Below, piece by piece: positions 17,209 through 25,854 of a DNA stretch of 64,000 nucleotides. Source of the DNA: JARRJS01 sp037388885 (GTDB lineage Bacteria; Gemmatimonadota; Gemmatimonadetes; Longimicrobiales; RSA9). The position numbers and the translations under genes were made by a program. A model generated the notes under the pieces. The model made no database searches. It worked only from the letters and a program-made list of their open reading frames with translations, and had not been told where the DNA came from. Every line of letters starts with the position of its first letter. Position 1 is the stretch's first letter. The stretch is from positions 1-64,000 of the forward strand of contig JARRJS010000002.1 of the NCBI GenBank assembly GCA_037388885.1, read 5' to 3'.

Positions 17209-18636
17209 TCAATACACGTTCAGATACCGGACCGCTTCCCACTCATGCACGTGGGCGCTGTAGTCCTGCCACTCCTGTTCCTTTGCATTGACGAAGAACT
17301 CGAACGTGTGATCGCCGAGCACCTGCTTCATGAGTCGGTCCCGCTTCATGAGCGTGATGGCCTCGCCCAGGTCGTGGGGCAGCTCCTGGATCTTGTAACG
17401 ACGGCGCTCGCGCACGGAGAGGTCCCAGATGTTCTTGTCCACCGGGTCCGGCGGCTCCAGCTCCTCCCGAATGCCGTCGAGTCCGGCGGCGAGCTGCACG
17501 GCGAGGGCGAGGTAGGGGTTGGCTGAAGGGTCGGGCATGCGCAGCTCCAGCCGGGTGCTCGACCCCCGCTTCGCCGGTACCCGGACCATGGGCGAGCGGT
17601 TGCGGTTGGACCATGCCACGTTAACAGGCGCCTCGTAGCCGGGGACGAGGCGCTTGTAGCTGTTCACCAACGGGTTGGTGACGGCGCAGAAGCCGCGCGC
17701 GTGCTTGAGAAGACCAGCGACATAACGGCGCATGACGTCGGAGATCTGGTCCGGGTCACGCCGGTCGTGGAACGCGTTTTTCTCGCCCCGGAACAGGGAC
17801 TGGTGCGTGTGCAAGCCTGAACCGTTCTGGCCAAAGATGGGCTTGGGCATGAACGTGGCGTGCAGCCCGTGATGCAGCGCGACGTTGCGCACGACCATGC
17901 GGAACGTGGCCAGGTTGTCCGCAGTGGTGAGCGCTTCCGCGTACCGGAAGTCCACTTCGTGCTGGCCGGGCGCCACTTCGTGGTGTGCGGCTTCCACGTC
18001 GAATCCGAGCAGCTCCAGCGTATTCACGATGTCGCGGCGGGCGATCTCGCCCAGATCCACGGGCGTCATGTCGAAATACCCGCCGGCGTCATGGGTGGCA
18101 CGGGTGGGGGACCCGTTTTCATCGAGACGGAACAGGAAGAACTCGGCTTCACAGCCGGCCATCATCCGAAACCCCAGGGCGGCGGCCTCAGCGATCTGAC
18201 GACGCAACACGCGCCGGGGATCACCTTCGAAAGGCACGTCCTCGGCGGTGTAGACGTCGCAGATGAGACGGGCGACGCGGTTCTCGTCACTGCCCCAAGG
18301 GAAGATGGCGAACGTGTCCAGGTCCGGCTTCAGCAGCATGTCCGACTCTTCGACCCGCACGAACCCTTCAATGGACGAGCCGTCGAAGGTGATCTCGCCG
18401 CCAAGAGCCTTCTCGAACTGCGTGCCCGGCACCTCGACGTTCTTGATGATGCCGGTAACATCCGTGAACTGGAGCTGCAGGAAGCGAACGTTCATGCGCT
18501 GGATCAGGTCCAGCACATCCTTCTTCGTGGCGCCGTCGGTGCGGCGCACGCGAGCCCGGCCCTGGGAGTGGATCTTGTATTCCGGCACGAACGACGCGCT
18601 ACGACCTTCGCTCGGCCGGCGGGGTGTGGCGCTCAT
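17209..18636 (-). CDS. glnA: Glutamine synthetase, type I (alpha subgroup-like)
   Basis: ATP-dependent ligation of ammonia to glutamate. The 475-residue protein carries the beta-grasp start (VRFLQLQFTDVTGIIKNVEV), ITFDGSSIEGFVR, the metal ligands in AGCEAEFFLF, ATFMPKPIFGQNGSGLHTHQS and NRSPMVRVP. The adenylylation-site region typical of the beta subgroup is absent, so control is more likely at transcription or by feedback. There is a 35-residue N-terminal extension beyond usual family starts. ATG 18636 is about 28 bases after a strong predicted promoter. Confidence 0.93.
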   Translation of the reverse strand: MSATPRRPSEGRSASFVPEYKIHSQGRARVRRTDGATKKDVLDLIQRMNVRFLQLQFTDVTGIIKNVEVPGTQFEKALGGEITFDGSSIEGFVRVEESDMLLKPDLDTFAIFPWGSDENRVARLICDVYTAEDVPFEGDPRRVLRRQIAEAAALGFRMMAGCEAEFFLFRLDENGSPTRATHDAGGYFDMTPVDLGEIARRDIVNTLELLGFDVEAAHHEVAPGQHEVDFRYAEALTTADNLATFRMVVRNVALHHGLHATFMPKPIFGQNGSGLHTHQSLFRGEKNAFHDRRDPDQISDVMRRYVAGLLKHARGFCAVTNPLVNSYKRLVPGYEAPVNVAWSNRNRSPMVRVPAKRGSSTRLELRMPDPSANPYLALAVQLAAGLDGIREELEPPDPVDKNIWDLSVRERRRYKIQELPHDLGEAITLMKRDRLMKQVLGDHTFEFFVNAKEQEWQDYSAHVHEWEAVRYLNVY

Positions 18637-18670
18637 GTCGACGCTCCGCGAACCGTGGGGATGGTAACGC

Positions 18671-18699
18671 AGGCTACGCGCCGGCGTCCACCGTGTCAA
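18671..18699 (-). promoter_or_regulatory. Promoter for glnA
   Basis: On the minus strand TTGACA (18699-18694), 17 bases, TAGCCT (18676-18671). The -10 element contains the TAG stop codon of the upstream peptidase gene, so the promoter lies in the end of that gene. Confidence 0.6.
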
Positions 18700-20026
18700 A
18701 ATCGGACCCGCCGGCCGGCGCACGAAGCGGTGCGCCGGCCTGGACGCGCCAGACCAGCGGGCTGTCAGGCTCGGGGCCGCGACGGACGTCGAAGATCGCG
18801 GGTGTTTCGCCCGGCTCGACGTGCAGGCCGGCGGGGTCACCCGAGTCACGGCCCGGCAGATGGATGAACAGGCCGGCGATGTCGAGGGTGTCGCGGGCCT
18901 CGGTTCGGGACAAGTCCCCGATCTCCACGATGCGCCCGCCCTGCTGGCGAAGCGGCCGGTCGTAGTCGATGGCCAGGTCCGCCGCGTACGGGGGGAGGCC
19001 GGGCGCCACGACGGTACCGCCTTGAACGAGCAGGTCCCGGACAGAGCCGCCGTTGAATGGCAAAGCGCGATAGCGTGCCGCGTCCGCACGCGCGTAGCTG
19101 CCGGTGGCGATGGCATCCAGGGCGGTCAGCAGTGCCACGAAGTTCACGCGACGCAGGTACTGCTTCTCCGGGTCATTTCGCCAGCCGCCGGACTCGATGA
19201 GCACCGTGCTCACCCCCCAGCGTTGCATTAGGTCACCGAACGCCCGCGGGTTGAACGTGTCGTCGTATCGAGTGACGTGGCCTGCCACGAACGGATTCAC
19301 GGCCTCCAGTACGACCGTCGCGACGCGCAGAGCCCGGGTACGAGTCTCGTTCAGCGTGTTGGTCGAGTCGTACGCCGGCGCCAGCAGCGCGATGGCGGCC
19401 AGACGGTCGCTGGAACCCACTCGCGTACGCACGTTCTGGTCATGCAGGTTGAAGCCGAAGTCCGGTCGGAACGACGCCTGCAGGCTCTTCAGCGCCCGCG
19501 CTTCCGGCGTCGCCAGGGACCGGGCATCCCGATTGATGTCGATGCCCTGCGCATTCCTGCGCTCAAACAGCTGCGCTCCGTCCGGGTTCAGCATGGGCAC
19601 GAACAGCACGGTCAGCCGGTTGGCCAGGCGCCGGGCCAAGGGATCTCCGGGCACCTCGGTCAGGAAGCGGACTATGTCCGCCAGGGCCATGGTGGCCGTC
19701 GACTCGTTGCCATGCATCTGGGACCACAGCAGAACCCGCGTCGGACCATGCCCGTAGCGTACCGCGTATATGGGCCGCCCGAGCGCGGACCGGCCCACCG
19801 CTCGCCGCTCCATGCCAGGCGCCGCATCGATGATCGGGCCGATGGCGGCCCAGAATTGTGCGTGATTGAAGTCACTACGGTCCAGACCGGCCACCCGGTA
19901 GCGTTCCTGAAGTGCCGCCAACACCTGGCCCGAGCGCAGGGCCGACACCGCGCGGGCAGGGGAAGCCGGCTCCGGAGCTACGCTGCAGGCGCCCAGCAAC
20001 AGCACTGCGGGTAGGAAGACACGCAT
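18674..20026 (-). CDS. M14-family zinc carboxypeptidase-like lipoprotein
   Basis: A 450-residue exported protein. The N-terminus MRVFLPAVLLLGAC is a lipoprotein signal with lipobox LGAC. The zinc motif HGNES (HxxE) and the later histidine in FNLHDQN are intact, as is a probable catalytic Glu in VLIESGGW. A beta-rich C-terminal domain of about 120 residues follows. Family members trim peptides or cell-wall peptides; the substrate here is unknown. The gene ends within the glnA promoter. Confidence 0.82.
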   Translation of the reverse strand: MRVFLPAVLLLGACSVAPEPASPARAVSALRSGQVLAALQERYRVAGLDRSDFNHAQFWAAIGPIIDAAPGMERRAVGRSALGRPIYAVRYGHGPTRVLLWSQMHGNESTATMALADIVRFLTEVPGDPLARRLANRLTVLFVPMLNPDGAQLFERRNAQGIDINRDARSLATPEARALKSLQASFRPDFGFNLHDQNVRTRVGSSDRLAAIALLAPAYDSTNTLNETRTRALRVATVVLEAVNPFVAGHVTRYDDTFNPRAFGDLMQRWGVSTVLIESGGWRNDPEKQYLRRVNFVALLTALDAIATGSYARADAARYRALPFNGGSVRDLLVQGGTVVAPGLPPYAADLAIDYDRPLRQQGGRIVEIGDLSRTEARDTLDIAGLFIHLPGRDSGDPAGLHVEPGETPAIFDVRRGPEPDSPLVWRVQAGAPLRAPAGGSDFDTVDAGA

Positions 20027-20121
20027 GGGACTCCGTCTCCCGTTTCGAGTTGGCGGCAAGTTGCAGCAACGCCGCCCGCACCCGCAAGTCGCACCACGAG
20101 AGCGCCATGCCCACCGACGTG

Positions 20122-20151
20122 AAAAAAGGCGCCCTCGCATCCGAGGACGCC
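20122..20151 (-). terminator. Intrinsic terminator after the Fur-family gene
   Basis: On the minus strand a 10-pair stem (20151-20142 with 20137-20128, one G-T pair) and a 4-base loop is followed directly by six T. It lies 50 bases beyond the stop of the regulator gene and is the only textbook terminator I found in the window. Confidence 0.9.
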
Positions 20152-20200
20152 CCCTCCTGCAACCAGAACCCGCGTGAACCGGGTCGACCTTACGACCGGA

Positions 20201-20680
20201 TCAGGCCTTCCCGGCCTTTTCCTGACACTTGTCGCACACACCCACCAGCTCCAGACGGTACCCCTCCACGCTGAAGCCCGGTACTGTGCCAAGCCCCGTC
20301 AGCACCGCGGCGTTCAATCGCCCGGGCACATCCAGCACCGCCCCACACGACAGACAACGCGCATGCGGATGCGGATCCGTTCGGCCGTCGTAACGAGCCG
20401 ACCCGTCCCCGTACGTCAACTTGGTCGCCAGGTCACAGCTCACCAGCGTCTCGAGAGACTTGTAAACCGTCGCCAGAGAGATGTCCGGGATAGAACCTCG
20501 GACCGCCGTGAACACGTCGTCCGCTGTCGGATGCGTATCCGTGCTGATCAGATACCGGTACACCGCCGAACGCTGCTCCGTGAACCGCTGGCCGTTCGAC
20601 TCCAGCGCTTTCCGTAGTGCAAGCTCCGGCTCTTTATGTTCGTGGCCGTGGGCCACCATCATCTTCCTGGACACGATCAT
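20201..20680 (-). CDS. Fur-family metal/peroxide-responsive repressor (PerR/Fur-like)
   Basis: A 159-residue winged-helix regulator (LESNGQRFTEQRSAVYRYL; ISLATVYKSLETLV recognition helix). A C-terminal dimerisation domain carries two CxxC zinc pairs (CLSCG, CDKC) and an HPHARC metal site. Fur, PerR and Zur cannot be separated reliably by eye; the N-terminal His-rich stretch and overall form favour PerR or Fur. It is expressed from a promoter that overlaps the divergent gene's promoter and a Fur-box-like sequence. Confidence 0.88.
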   Translation of the reverse strand: MIVSRKMMVAHGHEHKEPELALRKALESNGQRFTEQRSAVYRYLISTDTHPTADDVFTAVRGSIPDISLATVYKSLETLVSCDLATKLTYGDGSARYDGRTDPHPHARCLSCGAVLDVPGRLNAAVLTGLGTVPGFSVEGYRLELVGVCDKCQEKAGKA

Positions 20681-20708
20681 ACCCTCGCCTGTTCGTTTCG
20701 TACGCCGT

Positions 20709-20738
20709 AAGATAACGGTCGCGAAGGGCTGTTGTCAA
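20709..20738 (-). promoter_or_regulatory. Promoter for the Fur-family gene, with Fur-box-like sequence
   Basis: On the minus strand TTGACA (20738-20733), 17-18 bases, TTATCT/TATCTT (20715-20709). Just upstream, GAGAATGAATATTGA covers a Fur/PerR-like 7-1-7 arrangement (about 9 of 14 matches) that overlaps the -35, suggesting autoregulation. Confidence 0.55.
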
Positions 20739-20760
20739 TATTCATTCTCGCTCTTATTAA
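20732..20760 (+). promoter_or_regulatory. Divergent promoter for the receiver-like gene
   Basis: TTGTCA (20732-20737), 17 bases, TATTAA (20755-20760). Its -35 is the complement of the divergent gene's -35, so the two promoters share DNA and would compete or be co-repressed. Confidence 0.5.
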
Positions 20761-20779
20761 AGGCTAAATCGTTGGCGGC

Positions 20780-21163
20780 ATGGGAGATAACAGAAACCAT
20801 GACGAACCGGCCGTCCTGGCGCTGGTCGCAGACCTGATCTTCGCGGCCAGGATCCGGGGAACCGCGCCGCCGGGGGTGGACGTGCGCACGGCCTCGCGTG
20901 CGCAGCCGCTGAGGGAGGAGGCTGAGGGCGCGCGGCCGCGTCTGGTCCTGGTGGACCTGGGTGCCGGCGACGACCCGGTTGGATTCATCGGCTGGGTTCG
21001 GGCGCAGGCATCCTTGAAGGGTGTTCCGGTCGTGGCGTTCGGCTCGCACGTGGACGTGGAGCGCATGGACGCTGCGCGTGCCGCCGGGGCCGACCGTGTG
21101 CTAGCACGTTCCGCGTTCGTGGGGATGCTGCCGGCTCTGTTGGGTGGACGGTCGCTGGAATGA
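20780..21163 (+). CDS. Receiver-like (CheY-fold) protein, degenerate
   Basis: A 127-residue protein with the alternating strand/helix layout of a receiver domain: LVLVDLGAGDD (position of the phosphoacceptor Asp), VPVVAFGSH and AGADRVLARS. The N-terminal acidic pair and the C-terminal Lys-Pro are missing, so phosphorylation is doubtful. There is no output domain. It is divergent from the Fur-family gene and shares its control region. Function unknown. Confidence 0.65.
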   Translation: MGDNRNHDEPAVLALVADLIFAARIRGTAPPGVDVRTASRAQPLREEAEGARPRLVLVDLGAGDDPVGFIGWVRAQASLKGVPVVAFGSHVDVERMDAARAAGADRVLARSAFVGMLPALLGGRSLE

Positions 21164-21191
21164 GAACGGGGCGAGCGCGGTCGCCCCGTTC
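21164..21191. terminator. Bidirectional hairpin between convergent genes
   Basis: GAACGGGGCGA (21164-21174) pairs perfectly with TCGCCCCGTTC (21181-21191) around a 6-base loop, starting right at the stop of the receiver-like gene and 36 bases from the end of the DksA-type gene. There is no T run, so it may rely on pausing or block read-through. Confidence 0.65.
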
Positions 21192-21227
21192 GGGATAGAA
21201 TGCATGCCTGGAAGCCGGAGCCGAGGC

Positions 21228-21626
21228 CTATGCGGCGTCAACCTCCTCTTCCTTGCGTTTGCAGTCGATGCAGAACCGGGCGTGGGGTAGCGCGTCCAGC
21301 CGGTCGAATTCGATGAGGTTGCCACAGCTGTGGCAGCGACCGAACTTTTCAGGTTCCCTGTAGAGGCGCCGCAGGGCTTCCTCGATACGATACAGGTAAC
21401 GGCCCTCCTTGCTGGCGAACAGGAGCATCTTCTCGCGCTCCATGGCGTCGGTGCCGAGGTCCGCAATGTGGTCCGAATAGGAGTACAGGTCGGAGTCCGC
21501 TTGTTCGGCGGAGATCTTCGCCAACTCGTCGAAACGACCGAGAGACTGGAGTGCGCGCTGCCGTTCCCGAAGCAGCCGTTTTTCCAAGTGATCGATCTGT
21601 TTCTTTGTCAGCTTCTTGCTGGCCAT
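21228..21626 (-). CDS. TraR/DksA-family zinc-finger protein
   Basis: A 132-residue protein with a long N-terminal coiled coil (KQIDHLEKRLLRERQRALQSL), an acidic middle with D residues (ADSDLYSYSDHIADLGTDAM), and a C-terminal four-cysteine zinc finger (RCHSCGNLIEF...RFCIDCK). DksA-type proteins bind the RNA polymerase secondary channel. Length and finger match the short DksA/YocK-like group; whether it responds to ppGpp is not known. Confidence 0.85.
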   Translation of the reverse strand: MASKKLTKKQIDHLEKRLLRERQRALQSLGRFDELAKISAEQADSDLYSYSDHIADLGTDAMEREKMLLFASKEGRYLYRIEEALRRLYREPEKFGRCHSCGNLIEFDRLDALPHARFCIDCKRKEEEVDAA

Positions 21627-21879
21627 CTGTCGATCTGTCCGTGTTCGACGTCCGCGATTTGCGCTGAACGACCCGGGAACTCCAGGGGCCGATCCGCGGG
21701 ATCAGACGGTCCCGGTAGCACGCCCGGGCCAAAGACAGGCAAAGATAGTGCTACTGGTCGCAGGTGACAAGCGGGGTGGGGTAAGGCGAGGGGGTGAATC
21801 GAATTCGAGCTCGGGTTTTGGCGGGGTTGTTGCGGGGAGTGGCGTCGACGGGACATTCGAACCAGCGGGAGGGCGACAG

Positions 21880-23820
21880 ATGGCAGAGACCGATCACGGG
21901 TTGGATGCGCTGTTGGAGGAGACGCGCCGGTTTCCGGTACCGGAGGAATTCGCGGCGACGGCGAACGCGGATGCCTCCATCTACGAACGGGCGGCGTCGG
22001 ATCTGGAGGGGTATTGGGCGGATTGGGCGGAAAAACTGGCCTGGTTCCAGCGCTGGGACCAGGTGCTCAAGTGGGAAGAGCCGCACGCGGAGTGGTTCGT
22101 GGGTGGGAAGTTGAATGCGGCGTATAACTGCCTGGATCGGCAAGTGGCGGGTGGGCGTCGGAACAAGGCGGCGCTGGTGTGGGAAGGGGAGCCCGGAGAC
22201 GAGCGGGTCTATACGTACTGGGATCTGCACCGGGAAGTGGGTCAGTTCGCCAATGCGTTGAAGGGGCTGGGCGTGCGGCGGGGCGACCGGGTGGCCATCT
22301 ACCTGCCCATGGTTCCGGAAGCGGCGATCGCGATGCTGGCGTGCGCGCGCATTGGAGCGCCGCATTCCGTGGTGTTCGGCGGGTTCTCGGCGGACAGCCT
22401 GCGGGAGCGGATCAACGATGCGGAGGCGAAGGTGCTGGTGACGGCGGATGGCGGGTTCCGGCGGGGCCGTGCGGTGCCGTTGAAGGCGGCGGCGGATGAA
22501 GCGCTGGAGGACGCGCCGTCGGTGGAGAAGGTGGTAGTGGTCCAGCGGGGCGCGGGCCTGGACGTGCCGGTCACCATGCAGGAGGGGCGGGACGTGTGGT
22601 ACCACGAGTTGGTGGAGGACGCGTCGCCGGACTGCCCCGCGGAGGAGATGGACGCGGAGGACATCCTCTACATCCTGTACACCTCCGGCACCACGGGGAA
22701 GCCGAAAGGTGTGGTGCACACGACGGGCGGCTACATGACACACGTGCTGGCCACCACGAAGCTGGTGTTCGACCTGAAGGACGACGACATGTACTGGTGC
22801 ACGGCGGATGTCGGCTGGGTGACCGGGCACAGCTACATCGTTTACGGGCCGCTCGCGAACGGGGCGACGGTGCTGATGTACGAAGGCGCGCCAGACTGGC
22901 CGGACCGGGGTCGCTTCTGGCATCTGGTGGAGAAATATGGGGTGACGGTGTTCTACACGGCGCCGACGGCCATCCGCGCGTTCATGCGGTGGGGCACCCA
23001 GTGGCCGGAGAAGCACAATCTTTCGACGCTGCGCTTGCTGGGCACGGTGGGCGAGCCCATCAATCCAGAAGCGTGGATGTGGTATCACCGCAACATAGGC
23101 GCCGAGCGCTGCCCCATCGTAGACACGTGGTGGCAGACGGAGACGGGCGGGATCATGATTACGCCGCTGCCCGGCGCCACGGAGACGAAACCGGGGAGTG
23201 CCACGGTGCCGTTCCCGGGCGTGAGCGCGAACGTCTGGAACGATGAAGGCAAGTCGGTTGCGGCGGGCTACCTGGCCATCACGAAGCCATGGCCGGGGAT
23301 GCTGCGCACCATCTGGGGCGACGACGAGCGGTACCGCAACACGTATTGGTCCCGCTGGGACGGGGCCTACTTCCCGGGTGACGGCGCGAAGCAGGACGAC
23401 GACGGCTACCTCTGGATCCTGGGCCGTGTGGACGACGTGCTGAACGTGGCCGGTCACCGCATCGGCACGATGGAGGTGGAGAGCGCGCTGGTGGACCATG
23501 CGTCGGTTGCCGAGGCAGCCGTAGTCGGCAGGGCACACGAGGTGAAGGGGCAGGCGATCGCGGCGTTCGTGACGCTGAAGGAGGGCGTCGACGGCACGGA
23601 CGAGCTGAAGGACGAGCTGAAACAGCACGTGGCGCACAAGATCGGCGCCATTGCCCGCCCGGAGGACATCATCTTCGCCGCCGAGCTGCCCAAGACACGG
23701 TCCGGCAAGATCATGCGCCGACTGCTGCGCGACATTGCGGAAGGCCGGGCGCTGGGCGACACGACGACGCTGGCGGACCCCGAAGTGGTCCGGCGGCTGA
23801 AGGCACAATACGAGGAGTAG
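21880..23820 (+). CDS. acs: Acetate-CoA ligase
   Basis: Activates acetate to acetyl-CoA through acetyl-AMP. The 646-residue protein has the adenylate motif YTSGTTGKPKG, the WWQTETGG motif, YFPGDGAKQDDDGYLWI and GRVDDVLNVAGHR. Catalytic lysine K610 sits in LPKTRSGKIMRR, which is also the site of inhibitory acetylation in characterised homologues. ATG 21880 follows GGGAGGG. The leader from the divergent DksA-type gene is about 250 bases with no other gene. Confidence 0.95.
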   Translation: MAETDHGLDALLEETRRFPVPEEFAATANADASIYERAASDLEGYWADWAEKLAWFQRWDQVLKWEEPHAEWFVGGKLNAAYNCLDRQVAGGRRNKAALVWEGEPGDERVYTYWDLHREVGQFANALKGLGVRRGDRVAIYLPMVPEAAIAMLACARIGAPHSVVFGGFSADSLRERINDAEAKVLVTADGGFRRGRAVPLKAAADEALEDAPSVEKVVVVQRGAGLDVPVTMQEGRDVWYHELVEDASPDCPAEEMDAEDILYILYTSGTTGKPKGVVHTTGGYMTHVLATTKLVFDLKDDDMYWCTADVGWVTGHSYIVYGPLANGATVLMYEGAPDWPDRGRFWHLVEKYGVTVFYTAPTAIRAFMRWGTQWPEKHNLSTLRLLGTVGEPINPEAWMWYHRNIGAERCPIVDTWWQTETGGIMITPLPGATETKPGSATVPFPGVSANVWNDEGKSVAAGYLAITKPWPGMLRTIWGDDERYRNTYWSRWDGAYFPGDGAKQDDDGYLWILGRVDDVLNVAGHRIGTMEVESALVDHASVAEAAVVGRAHEVKGQAIAAFVTLKEGVDGTDELKDELKQHVAHKIGAIARPEDIIFAAELPKTRSGKIMRRLLRDIAEGRALGDTTTLADPEVVRRLKAQYEE

Positions 23821-23903
23821 ACCGTTCCTTTCGGCGGCCGGGGCCGCGCCGGCGGGTCAGGCCGTTTCGGGGCCGTTCCGGCGATGCTTCGTGGCCGTCT
23901 CGA

Positions 23904-24872
23904 TCAGGCGGCCGTGGCGACGGCTAGAGCGAAGGCGTCGTCGCTTTCCCAGCGGTCGGGCGTCAGGCCGGCGCTGCGGAACAGCTGCGCCACGGTTTCG
24001 CGATCGTACTTGTGGCTGAGCTCGGTACGGATGGTTTCGCCGGCCTGGATGTGCACCGGCTCCAACCCGGGGATGTGGACCGTCTGGGCCCGGCGGGCGA
24101 CGAGGTGCATCTCGATGCGGTGGTGCTCCTCCGAGTAGTATGCACAGTGCTCGAACCCGTCCGGGTCGAAGTTTGCACCGAGCCTGTGGTTCAGCACGCT
24201 GAGGATGTTCCGGTTGAACGCGGCGGTAATGCCCGCCTCATCGTTGTACGCGGCCTCGAGCGTGGCCCGGTCCTTCCTCAGGTCCACGCCCAGCAGCAGC
24301 CGGTCTGCAGGGTCCATGGCGTGCCGGACATGGCCGAGCAGGCGCACGGCGCTGTCCGGCTTGAAGTTGCCGATGGTACTGCCCAGCAGGGCGAAGATGG
24401 CCGGGGCGGGCAATCGGTCGGGCCGCGCCACGCCCCTGGAGATGTCTGCGACCATGGGCAGTACTTCGAGCGCGGGGTACTCGTGACGCAGGCCGGCGGC
24501 GACGCTCTCAAGGAAATCGCCACTGATGTCGACGGGCACGTACACCGGCCGGCGGCGGGCGGATGCGCCGTCGCGGGCGCCCATGGCATCCAGGATGATG
24601 CGCGTCTTGTCCGCGCTGCCGGCACCCAGCTCCACGAGAGAGGCGGGGGCTTCCGAGGCTACCCAGCCGGGAACGAACGAATGCAGGAGCGCCCGCTCGG
24701 TCCGCGTCAGATAGTATTCCGGCAGGCGCGTGATTTCGTGGAACAGCTCCGAGCCGCGCCGGTCGTAGAAGTACTTGGGCGAGACTTCTTTCTGGGAGCG
24801 GGCCAGGCCCGCGGCCACCTCGGCCAGCATGTCGTCGCGCGCGTGAGGCGCCGCGTGGGATGCCGCGTGCAT
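23904..24872 (-). CDS. egtD: L-histidine N-alpha-methyltransferase EgtD
   Basis: Trimethylates histidine to hercynine, the first step of ergothioneine synthesis. From ATG 24872 the protein has 322 residues, matching known EgtD (about 320). Hallmarks are SPKYFYDRRGSELFHEITRLPEYYLTR (split here as SPKYFYDRRGSELF and EYYLTR), the SAM site LVELGAGSADKTR, and LLGSTIGNF. No EgtB sulfoxide synthase gene lies in the window, so the rest of the pathway must be elsewhere. It is convergent with acs and close to an ABC importer of a type that includes ergothioneine transporters. Confidence 0.92.
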   Translation of the reverse strand: MHAASHAAPHARDDMLAEVAAGLARSQKEVSPKYFYDRRGSELFHEITRLPEYYLTRTERALLHSFVPGWVASEAPASLVELGAGSADKTRIILDAMGARDGASARRRPVYVPVDISGDFLESVAAGLRHEYPALEVLPMVADISRGVARPDRLPAPAIFALLGSTIGNFKPDSAVRLLGHVRHAMDPADRLLLGVDLRKDRATLEAAYNDEAGITAAFNRNILSVLNHRLGANFDPDGFEHCAYYSEEHHRIEMHLVARRAQTVHIPGLEPVHIQAGETIRTELSHKYDRETVAQLFRSAGLTPDRWESDDAFALAVATAA

Positions 24873-25156
24873 GAGATCAGCAGTCGTCCGCACGAGGGAG
24901 CTTGCGCGCGCATCGGACACCGCCGCACGACTGCGGCGTGGCAAAGGCTCGAGTCAACGGGTCTCCATGTGCGGGGTTCGGGCGAACGGTTCCGAATGGT
25001 ACGTTGGGGGCGATCCCGAACGCGTCGGGACAACCTGTGGTCGAGACGAATGACGCGCAACGCCCGCCGGGTCGGGCACCACCCAACGTGCCGATCTCAC
25101 CCTATGCAAATACCTCGCCTTTCGCAGCACGAGCGGAGCGGGTTCCAGGGGGGCAC

Positions 25157-25854
25157 ATGAATCAAGATGTCGCCGCCGCCCTGGACGAAGCTGCCGCGCC
25201 GCGGCTGGAAGCGGTCGATGTGGTGAAGCGGTACGCTACGACGGTGGCCCTGGACGGCGTGTCCCTCGTGGTGGAGTCGGGTGAGAGCCTGGCCCTGGTC
25301 GGCGAAAGCGGGTCCGGCAAGACCACCCTGCTGCGCTGCTTCAACCGTATGGTGGACGCGGACACCGGCACGGTCCGGCTGGGGGATCGCGACGTGAAGG
25401 AGCTGGACCCCATCGCGCTCCGCAGGCGTATCGGGTACGTGCAGCAGGAGGGTGGGCTCATGCCGCACTGGACCGTGCTGCGCAACACGGGACTGGTGCC
25501 CTGGCTGCAAGGGGATCCGTCCGCTCCGGATCGGGCGCGGGACGCGTTGGACATGGTGGGCCTGCCGGCAGACGTGTACGGTGACCGACGGCCCGGCCAG
25601 CTGTCGGGCGGCCAGCGGCAGCGCGTCGCCATCGCACGAGCACTGGCAGCCAATCCGGGCGTGCTGCTCATGGACGAGCCGTTCGGCGCCCTGGACGCCA
25701 TCACGCGGGCCGAGCTGCACTGGCGGACCGGATGGCGGTGCTGCACGGCGGGCGACTCGAGCAGGTAGCGGACGCGGAAACCCTGATGCGTGCGCCGGCC
25801 ACGGACTACGTGCGGCGGCTGGTCACGCGGTCGCGGCTGGGGGCGGACGCATGA
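25157..25854 (+). pseudogene. ABC transporter ATPase (OpuCA/EgtV-like), frameshifted by an internal deletion
   Basis: The first 190 residues are a normal ATPase: Walker A GESGSGKTT, Q-loop YVQQEGGLMP, signature LSGGQRQR, Walker B VLLMDEPFGALDAITRAEL. After AELH the frame shifts and ends at 25768. The missing C-terminus continues in another frame from about 25721 (LADRMAVLHGGRLEQ...RSRLGADA) to a stop at 25852-25854 that overlaps the next gene's ATG. About 25 residues, including the H-loop histidine, are absent between the halves. As written the ATPase could not be active. A real deletion and an assembly error are both possible. Confidence 0.8.

Noticed and set aside
18637..19116. Upstream extension of the glutamine synthetase frame
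   Set aside because: Overlaps the peptidase gene and promoter, and shows no glutamine-synthetase similarity.
21801..21814. GAATTCGAGCTCGG identical to a common cloning-vector polylinker start
   Set aside because: The match stops after 14 bases (next bases are GTTTTGG rather than the vector's continuation) and flanking DNA is normal leader of acs.
24902..25156. Extended N-terminus for the ABC ATPase
   Set aside because: Pro/Arg-rich with no family similarity; GGGGGG before ATG 25157 marks the better start.
25714..25768. Alternative natural C-terminus for the ABC ATPase
   Set aside because: The lost C-terminal sequence is recognisable immediately downstream in another frame up to the ATGA overlap, so this is a broken gene rather than a short variant.
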